From the NCBI GenBank assembly GCA_036971475.1, contig JBAIZL010000003.1, positions 88,942,542-89,006,541 of the forward strand: a stretch of 64,000 nt of DNA. The letters are read 5' to 3'. The position numbers and the translations under genes are program-made. Of this stretch, positions 11,501 through 25,776 are shown in pieces. Positions within the stretch are counted from its first letter, which is position 1. Every line of letters starts with the position of its first letter. The notes beneath the pieces are model-generated. The model was not told the origin of the DNA, made no database searches, and worked only from the letters and a program-made list of their open reading frames with translations. This stretch comes from Prosapia bicincta (lineage: Eukaryota > Arthropoda > Insecta > Hemiptera > Cercopidae).

Positions 11501-14500
11501 TTAAAATATCGCATTTCCAAATGCATGTACTGGCATCTTATGCCGTATCTCTTGAGCTGGCCAGGGCAAAGAAACCTTTAACTGATGGCATTCTAATTAG
11601 AAATTGTGCTATTGAAATGGCAAAAGCTTTTCAGGATTCTAAAATAGCGGCGAAAATTGGGCAAGTAGAAAAATCTGTGCTTAGCCAGGTTAAGAAAAGC
11701 TCATATTTTTCACTTTGTTTCGATGAAAGTACTGATCAAACAGATGTCAGTCAGCTCTTAATCTTTGTACAAACTATCTTTGAAGATTTCTTTAGTAAGG
11801 AAAAACTATTTAATTTGTGTTTTTTCCAAAAAAATAACACTAGGAGATGACATTTATGAGGTTTTGAAGAAAACAGTTGACAGTTACACTTTCCTAGCTG
11901 TCTTCAGATAGCTGGCAAATTCAAAGATAATGATTTTACAAGCTGCAACTGTCAAATCCAAGAAGTAATTGATTAATTAATACTAGATTTGAGGAAATTA
12001 AAAATCTCAAAGTAGTCTACTGCTTTACAATAATCCTCTTGGAGCTACAATAGAAGACCATCCACCTGACCTGCAACTCGAATTATGTGTTATGCAAGCT
12101 GATATGTTTCTAATGACCAGGAAAGAGAAGGTTCATGATAGTTTTAAATTGCTTTCTAAATAGAGATTCCCAAACTTGCGAGATTTCAGACTAAAAATGT
12201 CATCAGTGTTTGGCAGTATATACCTATGTAAAAGTGTGTTCTCCTTTATGAAGTTTATAAAAAAAAATATATAGAAACAAGCTTTCTGAGGTATCTCTAC
12301 TTCATTTCATGAGGTTGGCTGCAACCGAACTAGGAGTAAATGTTCTTTATTTGGTCGATGTAGCTGATACCACAATGTTCACACTAAAATAATACATATT
12401 TTTATTTTCATTTCAGTGTTTGTGTTGATTAATAAAACTACTTTTTTTTATTTGTGTAAAACAAACACCTGAGTCTTGAGAAAGACAACAAATATTACTA
12501 ATATCTGTTTTATTTATTTGTAACTTTACTTATGCTCCTGTTGCTTTATTTGTAACTTTACTTATACTCCTGTTGCTATTTTAAATTTAAATTAAAGTAT
12601 TATTATGTGGCCAGCGACCACGCTGAAGGTTTTAATTTTAGCCCTTTAGGCTTTGAAAGTTGGACATTCCTGTTCTAAAGTGGTCTTTACATCTGTCTTT
12701 TAATTTCTTTTTTGTTTGGCCGATGCATAATTTATTAAAATATTGTGGACAAAAATTGAATCCCCAGACTGTTTATATATCCCTTTTGACATGGATATAA
12801 AATATAACCGAGTTTCTATTAAATTTACATACGCAGTGGAACACTTGAATATCCAGAAAAGTTATCAAAATTGAATAATGTAATCTATTAATGTTTTTAA
12901 TAATGTACATTAAGCCATTATGATCTAATTAGATCAGTGGCATGGCTGTTATTAGACAATTTAATTGACATCAATTAAGTTGTACTTCGTCAAGAAAATA
13001 TTCTCACTTATCAAAAAACTAAATATTATATATTTTATACAGGTGTAAGTTTTTTATTTATTATTTTCAACGTGATTTAGTTTTTTTATTATTATTTGTA
13101 ATAATTATTAATAAAATGTTATTTATGGTTTGAAGTTTGCATTAGCTTATAGGCTCCCCCTAACATTTTCCACCTCAGATAAATATAAAAATTAGATAAT
13201 TAAAAAAAAATTTTTTGTATGAATATATGAAAGTATTTCCCAATAAATGGTTTATCTCTCAGAGAACTGCAGACTTTCTGTTTTTACACAGTAATATGAC
13301 ACACAACAATCACTTGATAGACAATTGTATAATAAAAATTTTATAATACACATGTTTGTATTATCATAGCAAAAAAACCACTAGTTACTGATTTATTCAG
13401 CCGACGTGTTTCACGCTAGGTCAGCACATTTTTCAATGCTGTGAAATACTGACAAAACTGTTGCTCATATGTGTTGTGTTGGTGTGAGTCAGTGGTGTAT
13501 TTTTGTTCTGTGGTGTGATATGGTTCATAGAGTAGTTTTTAATTATGTGCTCAAATATAGTGTTTGATTGGAAGTGTGTTTTGTCGTTTAGAATGTGTTG
13601 TGGATAGTATTTATGGCGTTTATATATCTCATAGTATTCTACTATGTTACGTTTTTATAAAAACCTCAAGATGTACAACACAAAAACTGGAAATTTTAGA
13701 GGTATGGACTATAAATATCTTTCTGTATATACACTGTAAGTTTCCAGAAGTGATAAGTATACCTTACATAGGATAGACATTCAGTCTTGTAAGTGACATT
13801 TCATTGAAAATAAACTCTCTTGAAGCAAACAAATGCTCTCTTGAAGCAATGGCGAAAATCCATGATGAGCTAAGTGTGTCATCCTAACCATTAGTAATTT
13901 TTTAGGGAGGTCTTGAGTTTGTCTGAGAAGCATAATGGGTGAAAAAAAGTAATTTTTTGTTGCCCTATGAGTTTTAGGATTTATTCTCTGAGTACCCACC
14001 AGTTATTATTTTGGACCATACACTTAATAATATAAAAGATAAATCTAAAGGGATTTGTTTATATATATTGTAACATTTTGAAGTAGTATATATATAAAAG
14101 GCACTTACAAAATAAGATAAATATATATAAATAAATTCAGTATGTAAAAAAATTACTAAAATATACCAGTAACGAAATGTAAACATAACCTAATTTCACT
14201 TGTGTAGAAAATGCACATGGCCACATTTTAGATCTAATCACAAGATTTTATATAAAAAGAAAAAAAACACACAAATCACTATTTATAAGTAAATGTATTA
14301 GAAGTAATTAATAGATAACAATTTGAATAGAACAATAGAACGATATAAATACACTTAAAACTTTCAAACGGCAAGCTAGTGAAATGTTCTGAAGTAAACA
14401 AGATGGGAGAACGAATTTGTGCAGTTTCGTGCGCATTGACCGGCAAAAGATATTCGTTTTAAATATTTCTCGTGGAGATATAATCTAAAACAGTTTGGGA

Positions 14501-17500
14501 AATAAGATTTAAATGCAATTGTTTTGCAAAGAAATTTAAGTGCAGTTGTTAAGAAGAAGAAGTGTATCAGAGGCGGTGAACATGACATCCGTAAAGCTGT
14601 TACAAGGAATAAACGAGAAAATAGCGGAAATTGACGACTTGGCCATTTTATTGCTAAAAAGGCAGCGTCAGTTAGTTGGGACAGAGCATTTGAACGAGGC
14701 AGACGTGTTTCAAGATTGGCTGTAGAAATTATATTTTTAACTGGTGCGGAAAGTGCAGTATCGTATTCAAATCATAATTACAGAATAACATTAAGCCAAA
14801 TCATTGAACTGATCGATTAAGAAGACATTATTCAGGAAATTATTTAATTAGAAACCAAATAACTTGTAAAAAAATTTTAGCTTGTAAGAATTGTAACATA
14901 GATATTTTTTTGAAAGTGCCAACTCAAATTTTATTATTCAAAATTTAGAAAACCCACCTATTAACCCGAGATAAGGAGAGCTCAAGCTCAAATTAAAGTA
15001 ATTAAATCAAATTCAATTAATATTAAAATTTATAACTAAACTTCTTGCTGCCATAAACAAATTTTAGACTTAGGCTAATAAAGCTTAATTTTTGTAATTC
15101 TTTGTGGATGAAATAAGACTTTGTAATTAGTAAGTGACTTTATAAAAGAAAATAAGGAATGTCATATTAAGATATTAAAAATTTTTGTAACAAAAGCAGC
15201 ATTGAATCATTATTTCTTTTAACTTATAAATTTTTATTAAGACTTATAAAAGAGAAATTACCAAATATTACATTTGGCACACAAACGTGGGGCTCGATTA
15301 TAAAAAAATTTAAGAATTAACCTTAAGGCACTTTAGATAAGATTATTAATTAAATATTTGTATTAATATTGTTTACTTTTCAGGACTTTGCAACCATAAG
15401 TCAATAATTTTTTTTTAATTTTCAAAATTTAAATAGCATAAAGGGGAATTTTGAAATTTTAGATAAAGAAATAAAAAAAAAAAAAATGGAATCTGAAACA
15501 GGTACATATAATTTAAGGGGGGAGAAAGCGAAAAAAACAGAAAAATTAGAGGAATATAAAAAACATAATAGGTCTAGGAAGGGTACAGCAATTGAGGAAG
15601 CTGCAAAAGGAAAATATGTGACATTAAAAGAAAAAATAAATGAAAAAGAGGAAGAAGCTACAATAGGCCTAATAGAATTGGAAAAAGGGACAAGCCTAGA
15701 AATACAAGAGACAGAAACGGAAGGCACAGATATGCCTATAGAAGAGAGTGAGGTGGAAACCCAAGTAGATGAGGCTAGGGGATTACCACTGATGCAAACC
15801 CAACAGAAAAAGGGAAATAATGAGGGTGTTGATTTAAGGAATATAATGAGGACTTTAATGGAAATGAGTGTAAACATAAATACAGGGAGAGAGGAAATGA
15901 ATAGAAAATTTGAACAGAGTAATGAAGAAATAAGGAAATTAAATAAAAATAGTGAGGAAATAAAGGAGGAAAATAAGGAGATGAAAGAAGAGATGAACAG
16001 AGGATTTGCCTCAAGTAGGTTGGAAATGGATAAGAAATTCGAAAGCCTAAAGGAAGAAAATAGGAGAATGATAGAGGATATGAGGGAACAGTTGAGAACA
16101 GAGAATAATGCTGTAATAGGAGTTATGAGAAGAGACTTAGAGGAGAAGATTAAGGAGAATTTTGAGGAAACAAAAGAAATAATAGCTGATGTGACAGAAA
16201 TTAATAAGAAAGAGATAGAGAAGGTAGAAAATATAACAATACAGAACAGGGAAGAGTTAAGAGTTTTAAATAGGGAGATAGCGATTGAGAAAAACAATAA
16301 TAATGATAGAATTGACCGATTGGAAACAGAAGGAAGGAGGAATAATGAGAAACAAGGGGAATTGACCCAGAGAGTATATAAAAGAAATAGGGAAAGTTGG
16401 AAAATAGTAGTACCAAAGGGAATGATTAAAGAAATAGTGGGTACTTGTCATGAATATTACCTGCATGCAGGAGCTAAGAAATGTCATACCATATTATCAG
16501 AGAGCTTCACTTGGAAGAAAATGGGAAAAAGCATTAGGGGAATTATTAAAACATGTTATATTTGTCAAAGAGCTAAAAATGTAACCCAAGGTAATTTTGG
16601 AGAGATGAAAGGGATCCAAGTGGAAAAACCAAAGGAGCAATTGTCAATTGATTTTATAGGACCATTTCAAAGAACTGTAGGAGGCTATAAGTATTTAGTA
16701 GTAATTTTAGATGTATTTACAAAATTCGTTCAAATCTATAAATTGAAAAAGGAAACCACAGGGGAGGCAATTAAATGTTTAGAAAATTATATAGAAAAAT
16801 TCGGGAGAGTAGAAAGAATACAGACTGATCATGGAACCCAGTTTAATAATAAGAAATGGCTGGAGTATATTAAAAATAGAGAAATGAAACCAATATTTTC
16901 TCCAATAAGGAGGCCACAAAGCAATATCGTTGAGAGGGTGAATAAGATCATTAGATGTTTGAGAACATATTGTCATCATAACCATAGAGAATGGGGAAAA
17001 TATTTAGAGGTTATTAACCAGGCAATTAATGAAATTCCTCATGAGACTACAGGATACACACCTAACCAGCTACAACTAGGAATTCAGGATGAAAGGTTTT
17101 GGCAAAAGGAAATAAAAAATTTAGGCTGGAGTTCAAAATTAATAAATTTAGAAAGACATTTAGAAATTGCTAGGAGTAGAATTAAGAAGAAGGCTCATAA
17201 GAGAGCAGAGAAATTTAATAGAACTCATAAAATAGAAGAATTAAATGTTGGGGACAAGGTATTAGTAAAAGAAAATTGGCAACCACAGGGTATAAGAGGT
17301 GAGATGGCAAAATTATTTTATATATATGATGGACCTTATGTGATCACCAAGAAATATGGCAAGGCGACTTATGAAATCAAAGATGCTAGAAGCAATAAAA
17401 TTAGAGGAATTTTCCATATTAGCTTGTTAAAGAAATTTTATGAACCAAGGGAGGCACACCATGGAGAATCAGATAAATTTCAGATAGAACAAATTAAATA

Positions 17501-20500
17501 GTAAGGGAGAAGTCGAGAGAAAGGAAAATAACAAGGGATAATAAGATGGTAACAACAGGAATGACTCAGGATATAAAAATATTAGGAGAAGGAAGCGAAT
17601 GTAGGAGGGATAGATAACAAATAAACCGGAAATGACAATGGACCAGAAATGACTTAATAATTAAACAAACACTTAAAAAAAAAATAAAGAAATAAAAAAA
17701 ATATATAAATTTAAATAAAATAGGAAGGGATGAACGAATAAGAACAAGGACCTAACCTACAAACAACCTAGACATGCTATGACTCGGTTAGGATAAAATT
17801 AAGAAAAAAAAAAAAACACTGTGTCAGAAGATAGATTATATAGATAAATAAAAAGATTTATGATTGGAAAGATTCCATTCTATTAAAATTAAAATAAAGA
17901 AAGAAAAAGAAAAAGGTTATAAAATAGATTCTAAGAATCAGAAAATGATTAATGTATTAGATGTTAAGAGTATAAGAGGATTGTTGATTAAATGTTAATT
18001 GTTAATTTATTGTATTGTTAGGAGTTAAGTATATCATATGTAATTAGAGGGCAGCAGACAAGCAAGAAGGATAGAGTAAGAGTTTACTCCCAAAATGTGA
18101 AAATTGAGGAAAAAAAAGGAATTTTGGAATCAAAAATTTTTTTTTTATCTAAATTTGGGGACTATGTAACATTTTGAAGTAGTATATATATAAAAGGCAC
18201 TTATAAAATAAGATAAATATATATAAATAAATTCAGTATGTAAAAAAATTACTAAAATATACCAGTAACGAAATGTAAACATAACCTAATTTCACTTGTG
18301 TAGAAAATGGCACATGGCCACATTTTAGATCTAATCACAAGATTTTATATAAAAAGAAAAAAAAAACACACAAATCACTATTTATAAGTAAATGTATTAG
18401 AAGTAATTAATAGATAACAATTTGAATAGAACAATAGAACGATATAAATACACTTAAAACTTTCAAACGGCAAGCTAGTGAAATGTTCTGAAGTAAACAA
18501 GATGGGAGAACGAATTTGTGCAGTTTCGTGCGCATTGACCGGCAAAAGATATTCGTTTTAAATATTTCTCGTGGAGATATAATCTAAAACAGTTTGGGAA
18601 ATAAGATTTAAATGCAATTGTTTTGCAAAGAAATTTAAGTGCAGTTGTTAAGAAGAAGAAGTGTATCAGAGGCGGTGAACATGACATCCGTAAAGCTGTT
18701 ACAAGGAATAAACGAGAAAATAGCGGAAATTGACGACTTGGCCATTTTATTGCTAAAAAGGCAGCGTCAGTTAGTTGGGACAGAGCATTTGAACGAGGCA
18801 GACGTGTTTCAAGATTGGCTGTAGAAATTATATTTTTAACTGGTGCGGAAAGTGCAGTATCGTATTCAAATCATAATTACAGAATAACATTAAGCCAAAT
18901 CATTGAACTGATCGATTAAGAAGACATTATTCAGGAAATTATTTAATTAGAAACCAAATAACTTGTAAAAAAATTTTAGCTTGTAAGAATTGTAACTTAG
19001 ATATTTTTTTTTGAAGGTGCCAACTCAAATTTTATTATTCAAAATTTAGAAAACCCACCTATTAATCCGAGATAAGGAGAGCTCAAGCTCAAATTAAAGT
19101 AATTAAATCAAATTCAATTAATATTAAAATTTATAACTAAACTTCTTGCTGCCATAAACAAATTTTAGACTTAGGCTAATAAAGCTTAATTTTTGTAATT
19201 CTTTGTGGATGAAATAAGACTTTGTAATTAGTAAGTGACTTTATAAAAGAAAATAAGGAATGTCATATTAAGATATTAAAAATTTTTGTAACAAAAGCAG
19301 CATTGAATCGTTATTTCTTTTAACTTATAAATTTTTATTAAGACTTATAAAAGAGAAATTACCAAATATTACAATATATATGTAGAGGATAAGAACATAA
19401 TTATAATATAAAAATCCTGATGTTTCTCTAAATATGAAGATCATATTCCCTTCTATTTGCTTCTCCTTTGCAGATAACTAAAAACAAATTATGTGGTATT
19501 AACCAATTAGCTATCCAGCCCTATTGAATACTGGATTGATTTTAGGTTGAATATGATCAATTTGTTAAACAAAAAAAAACCATTACGTTCGGTGAATCTT
19601 ATTAATCTCTTAAACAATAGTTTATGACCATCCGAACTTTATATTTAGTAAATTTGTTAAAACTTACTGAGACAGAACGTTTTCGATCGCTATCATAACA
19701 GTATACAGAGGCAACTCCTGTCAATGTGAAAAACTCCTCACCTACACTAATAAAATACACCCAAAACTCCACTTCACTTCAGAAGTTGAAACCAACCGAT
19801 CCCTAAACTTCCTCGACCTAACCATAACAAAAAGCCACACACAAAAAACACAGCTTCAACATTTACAGGAAACCCATAACAACAGACACACTTATCCACA
19901 ACACCTCAAACCACCCTATCCAACACAAACATGCTGCCTTCAGATTTATGCTCCATAGACTTAAAGAAGTCCCAATGACCACAAAAAACATGAACAAGGA
20001 ACTAGACACAATTAAATATTAGCATACACAAATGGATACAACACCACAATAATAGACAAACTATGGTACAAAATACAAAAAAAACACTAAAATTAACAAT
20101 ACAGACAGGGAAAACAAATACATCACATTACCATTCATAAACAAAACAACAAACAAAATAGCTCGCAAATTTCAAAAAATAGGTTACAAAATAGCATACA
20201 AAACCAATAACAAATTACAATACAAAATACAACACAACACCAACAACAAAGATAAACTATAAGCACCAGTCGTATACAAACTAAACTGCGACGAATGTAA
20301 CAAATTCTACAGGTCGCAGCTTTAAACAAAGAGTTGAAGAACACAAACACAACACCAACTCAACATTTTACAATCACTTAAAAGAAGCAGGACACAAATA
20401 CAAAGACATGTATCATATAATTTAGAAATCCTACACATCAACTAAAAAGGACCACATCTCAACACACTAGAACAATATGAATTTACAGACACATAAAAGC

Positions 20501-23286
20501 ACAAAATACAAACATATTTAATGAACAAACACAATACAAATCACACATACTCTTTGATACTATCGAAAACCTACCTTTAAAACAGACACCGCTTGACCCA
20601 ACATCTCCAAGCAGAAGACACTGATGAAGATCGGCAGATAGCGATCTAAAACGTTCTGGCTCAGTAAGTTTTAACAAATTCACTAAATATAAAGTTCGGA
20701 TAGTGATAAATTCATTATTTTGATTGGAATAGTCTTAGATGTATAATATTATTGCAACTATATACTATATATTGTGTATTATAATTAAGTTTCCACATAT
20801 AAAAAAAAACTAACTAAAAAGATACCTAATCTTTTTTCTTAGCTCTAAAATGTTTGAGTTTACCTTTACTAAGTAGGGTTGCACTTTTTAATGATAGCCT
20901 CAGATAATTTATAACATTTTATAATTTAATAACTATCTGGTTCTATATCTGTTGGGTTATCAAGAGACTACTATAGTTAGATACAAAGCAATACTACGAA
21001 TATTAAATTACTTTAGTTTTTTGTAAGGAAAATTCTCTCTTAACCCTTAGCACTCGACTGTCGGGGGAGCCCCGCCAAGCGTATATTGCAGTTTACTTGT
21101 ATGGCGGGGGTCACCCGACACGATTTTCAAATGCCTATAACTCGTCTGCGGCGAAGTTTGCGACATTCAATCTTTTACCGTTTGGTGCTACACTCTATTG
21201 ACAATAATGTAAACTAAGTTGATAATGTCTAGGAATATGTGAGTCATCACAAAATCTAGTTTGCCGCTACGTTGTAAGCTGCAAGTAGGTTACAGTTTTG
21301 CAGGTTATTTGGGTACTCGTAGTTTGCCGAGGCTTCACGCGCAATTAGTGATTCTGAAATTCCTGATCTTTTACTTGATCCTGATTTATTAGAATGTAGT
21401 TCAGTTTCATAAAAAAAATAATTAAACCAACAGTTATTTGTAAATATAACCAGTTTATGGGTGGTGTAGATTTAGCTGTTCAATATAGTGAACCGTGCAG
21501 TTTTAAGAGACAAACAAATAAATGACGAAGGAAAATGTTTTTTTGGCTATTAGATGTAGCTGTAGTAAACAGTTTTATTATCTATAATAACAAAAAAAAG
21601 GAAATGAGAGAAAATCCTGTTAAACAAAAATAGTTTTGCCAAAACTTGGTGAGGGAACGCATTGGTGATATCAGGAATAATCCGTATAGTAAGAAGTTGA
21701 TGGGCCGGCCATCAACTACTGACAGAGAAGAAAGACTGAATGGGAAATTAGATTTAATCTTTTCCAATGATAAAAATGGTTCTAAGGATTGTGTAGTTTG
21801 CAGTAACAGGAAGATAAAATGAGGTAGTAGGGAAACAGTTTTTCACTACAAAACATGCAGCAGAAAACCAGGACTTCATCCGGAAGACTGTTTTCAAAGA
21901 TATCATACTCTGCAAAACTACAAATAAGATAATAAAATCATTTACATACAGTATTAGTGAATAAAAATAGCTTAGTTTACTAAAATCATGTAAGAGAAAA
22001 CAAAGTTTTCCATAAACAATAATGCAACTTGCAGGTGAGGAATTCGTCTCAATTTAATTACAAGTGGGGAAGCAAAGCATGTTAAAAAAATCCGAGTGCT
22101 AAGGGTTAAAGATTGCTTTCATACTCATTAGTTAGTAATTTTATCTTAATATTAAATTTTAACTTACCTGCCTGAACGCTTCTTATTAACAAGAGCTGTC
22201 GCTTCAAGATACAATTTAAGAATTTGTCGTTGGCAGAACCTTGATGACTTAAGAGTGCGTACAGGCTGACATAGTTGAATTTCTAGCTGTAGTTCCTTAC
22301 AGTATTTTACCTGTAAGTGATAAATAAACCTCAAGACATTTACTTTCTATTTGACAAACCCTTCTAAAAACTAGTGAGCAAATTAAGTAATTTTAGTGTT
22401 TCAGTAGTTCAGTGGTAAATAACCTAGTGGTAGGACAAACTAAACTTAGTTCTTTGCAAAGGGGCTGATATAAATTTGTTAAGTAAAAATGTAAGCCAGT
22501 TTCCCATTAAAAACCGATACGGCTCTTGGTGAACTTGTTTAATGAAGATGTTAAGATATACATACCAACTTGGACACTATTGTTGAAGCATTACCTCTGT
22601 CCATTATGGGGATTTTTAATAGGTGGGGGGGCGGGGGCAAGCCGCTTATATGAAGAGCCCTGTTTTGTCTCAGTTGCATCTAAAGGTAACATCTTTAGTT
22701 CTCCCTCAACATATTAGTGTTTTGTATTAGATTATTCAAAACGAGAAAGTATTTTAATTTTTTTTACTTTATTAAAATAAACAAATGCAATTCATACATT
22801 AAATAAAAGAATAAATACTAAGAATATTTGAAAAATTTAGTCACCATTTCAAACAAAATTGTTTTGCTAATTTTGTTTAATTATATGATAAGTTATGCTT
22901 ATCATTACGTGTTTATATAAGCCTATAAAATTATAAATTTAAAATATATAATGATAAAGTCTTTCTATCTATCTAATATTATTTCTAACAGTTAAAAAAT
23001 GAAGAGTAGTCTTCTTTTGGAGCCTTGAGAACGCAATATATATAGTAATTTGATTGATAATTTGGCCACTTCCAATCACAAGGAATGGCTGTCAAATTCT
23101 GACACTGCAGTCAAAATTTTAACACAGTGCGTTCAACGACCGAAATATGCTTCTCACAAGACATCAGTAGTAGAGATCATTCATATGTCAGTAGTTTATC
23201 ATGATTCTTGTCATAGTTTGTTTGAATTTCATGAAATCATGATCGGATTTCACAGGGGTTCGGATCTGAGGATTACTACTGTATAT

Positions 23287-23358
<72 letters not shown>

Positions 23359-25450
23359 TCTTGATATTTTACGTTATCCATTGTTTTTCCGTTGCACTGG
23401 CTTTATGAAGTTAATATATTACTATTGTAAGTAATTTTAACCACCATTAAGTGTAATGATTTTACCTTGAGTGATGAGGCGCCTTTCGGTCACTTGACCA
23501 TTGTCGAATCACTGATTACTTTTTCTTAATTTTTCTGGTGCAGATGTTTGGTCAGTCGTATTTTTGTAATGTTATCTAATTCTTCATTTAATTTTTGTTT
23601 GTTATCCTGTGTGTATTTTATTGCTTTATTTATCATGTTACTGTAAGTGTTAATTTTGTGTGTCCAGGGGTGGTGTCCAACACTTTGAACAAATAATAAT
23701 TAAACCTATACTAAACACACACAATATTTCACTATGGACTATGAGGGATGTTGGTATAGAGAGAGGTGACATCTATGGTGACCAAAATAGTTACCGGGGG
23801 TAGAGTTTCAGATATTTGTGAGAGTCGACACTCATGCACACGGCCTATCTGCAATAGAGAATTTTCTAAACAAACGCCCAGGCAAGCCTTCTCCCACTAC
23901 ACCTTTTCTTGTGAACCTGACCAGGTTCATCCTTGAGAAGAACAACTTTCAGTTTGAGGGAAGGAACTACCTTCAAATAAAGGGAACAGCAATGGGCACC
24001 AGAATGGCACCATCATACGCAAATCTGTACATGGGATTGTTGGAAGAAAGTTTTCTAAAGACACAAACACACCAGCCATTATGTTGGTATAGATATATAG
24101 ATGACATCTTCCTAATTTGGACACAGGGTGCTTCAACACTTGAGGCATTTTTAGACAGCCTGACACAATTCTCTACACTTCAATTTACCTGGGAGAAATT
24201 TACATCAGCCATCACCTTTTTGGATGTAGAGGTAACACTCCAGAATGGAAATATCAACACAGGAATTCACATCAAACCGACAAACCACCTACAATATCTC
24301 CATTTCGACAGCAACCACCCAATAAACATAAAACGATCCATTCCATACAGTCAAGCAATCAGGGGTAAGAGAATCTGTTCGAATGATAGGGAATTGGAAG
24401 ATTTTAATAGAAAGATATCAACAGCCTTCCAGAGAAGAGGATACCCAAATTCATTCAGCACAATCCTCGGTTCACCATAAACCACAAACAGAACAAAATA
24501 AACTATCTTTAATAACAGACTACCATCCTGGTCTACAAAACTCAACAAGATATTGAGAGATGGCTTCAAAATTCTTCAAGCTTCCGTCCACACCAAAAAT
24601 CTTTTCACCGATCCACCGCAAATTTGGTACAAGCAACCTCCCAACTTGAAAAACATCCTAGTACTTCCTAAACTACCAGACCCTGATGCAGAGAAACCAC
24701 ACAAACTTCCTCATGGCTCCTTCCCATGCAATAGACCTAGATGCAAGACGTGTCCAATACACCCCTCAGCAAATAGTTTCAACAGCCAAACAACAAAAAT
24801 GGTCTTCAAAATACAGGGTCATCATAATTGTACATTGAAAAATGTCATATACCAGCTACAATGTAAACTTTGCTTAGCACAGTACATAGGCCTGACTACG
24901 GATGGTCTGAATATCAGAATGAATGGCCACAGACATGATGTTAAAATTATGAATATGGATAGACCAACAGCTCAACATGCTGCGAGTCATCACAACTTTT
25001 GATGACTGCTATACCAGAAAAATAATTAAATCACTCCCCCCTGATTGCAATCCCTCAGAACTTAGAAGGTGGGAACTATCATACCAGTGGTATACCAAGT
25101 CCAGAGAATCCCCTAACCTCAACATCAGATAAATCCATTCAATTTTTTTTTTCCAAATAGCCTTATCTCTTTTCCCCTGACAGACTTATATAAACTATAA
25201 TCACTCATAGACTCATGGAAACAATATATATATCTTTAATCTGTGCATCTGATTTCTACTCTACACAATCTGTGATTACAATTATTTTATTTCATTCTCT
25301 CATATTTCTTTTTGTGTTTTCTCTTCGATTGACAAAGACCACTGTGTGGTTGAAATATATCATTGTTTAAGTGCTTTTATGTGTTTCTATTTCAAGACTA
25401 CAGAGTGGACTCTTACCAAGATAAGTCTGTCAGTCTCCTAGTCCAAAAAA

Positions 25451-25514
<64 letters not shown>

Positions 25515-25721
25515 AGGTTAGTTTTGGTTGGTAAAGATTATTTAGATTTTTATTTCATTCTCTCATATTTCTTTCTTTTTGTGTTTTCTCTTCGATTGAT
25601 AAAGACCACTGTGTGGTTGAAATATATCATTGTTTAAGTGCTCTTATGTGTTTCTATTTCAAGACTACAGTGTGGACTCTTACCAAGGTAAGTCTGTCAG
25701 TCTCCTAGTCCAAAAAATCTA

Positions 25722-25776
<55 letters not shown>

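Larger units (their letters stand above)
14069..15272 (+). repeat. 5' LTR
   Basis: TATAAATA at 14344-14351 and AATAAA at 15077-15082 suggest U3 up to about 14375, R to about 15100, then U5. It contains a 61-codon open frame (14540-14725) preserved in both LTRs. Confidence 0.95.
14069..19373 (+). mobile_element. Ty3/gypsy LTR retrotransposon, internally deleted, recent
   Basis: Two LTRs (about 1.2 kb, TGTAACATT...AATATTACA) differ at only about five bases plus a few 1-2 bp length changes. Flanking ATAT on both sides may be the target duplication, but lies in TA-rich DNA. A primer site follows the left LTR, and a G-rich purine tract precedes the right. The interior is only 2.9 kb and holds one ORF that joins a gag-like region to integrase. 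Protease, RT and RNase H are absent, so it needs another element's enzymes. It sits antisense in CMTR2 intron 10. Confidence 0.95.

Noticed and set aside
11305..11526. 73-codon minus frame
   Set aside because: Antisense to the hAT transposase relic.
13390..13460. Hammerhead-like block in the 13.4-kb PLE end
   Set aside because: GAAACACGUC present, but stem II relies on wobble pairs and helix I does not pair well.
15422..16487. Several long minus-strand frames, one of 291 codons
   Set aside because: Shadows of the gag-integrase ORF; Ser/Phe/Leu-rich as expected from the complement of Glu/Lys codons.
22620..22645. G-rich run (GGTGGGGGGGCGGGGG)
   Set aside because: Short isolated homopolymer-like tract; no four spaced G-runs with clear quadruplex layout.
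24351..24569. 72-codon minus-strand frame
   Set aside because: Antisense shadow of the PLE coding region.
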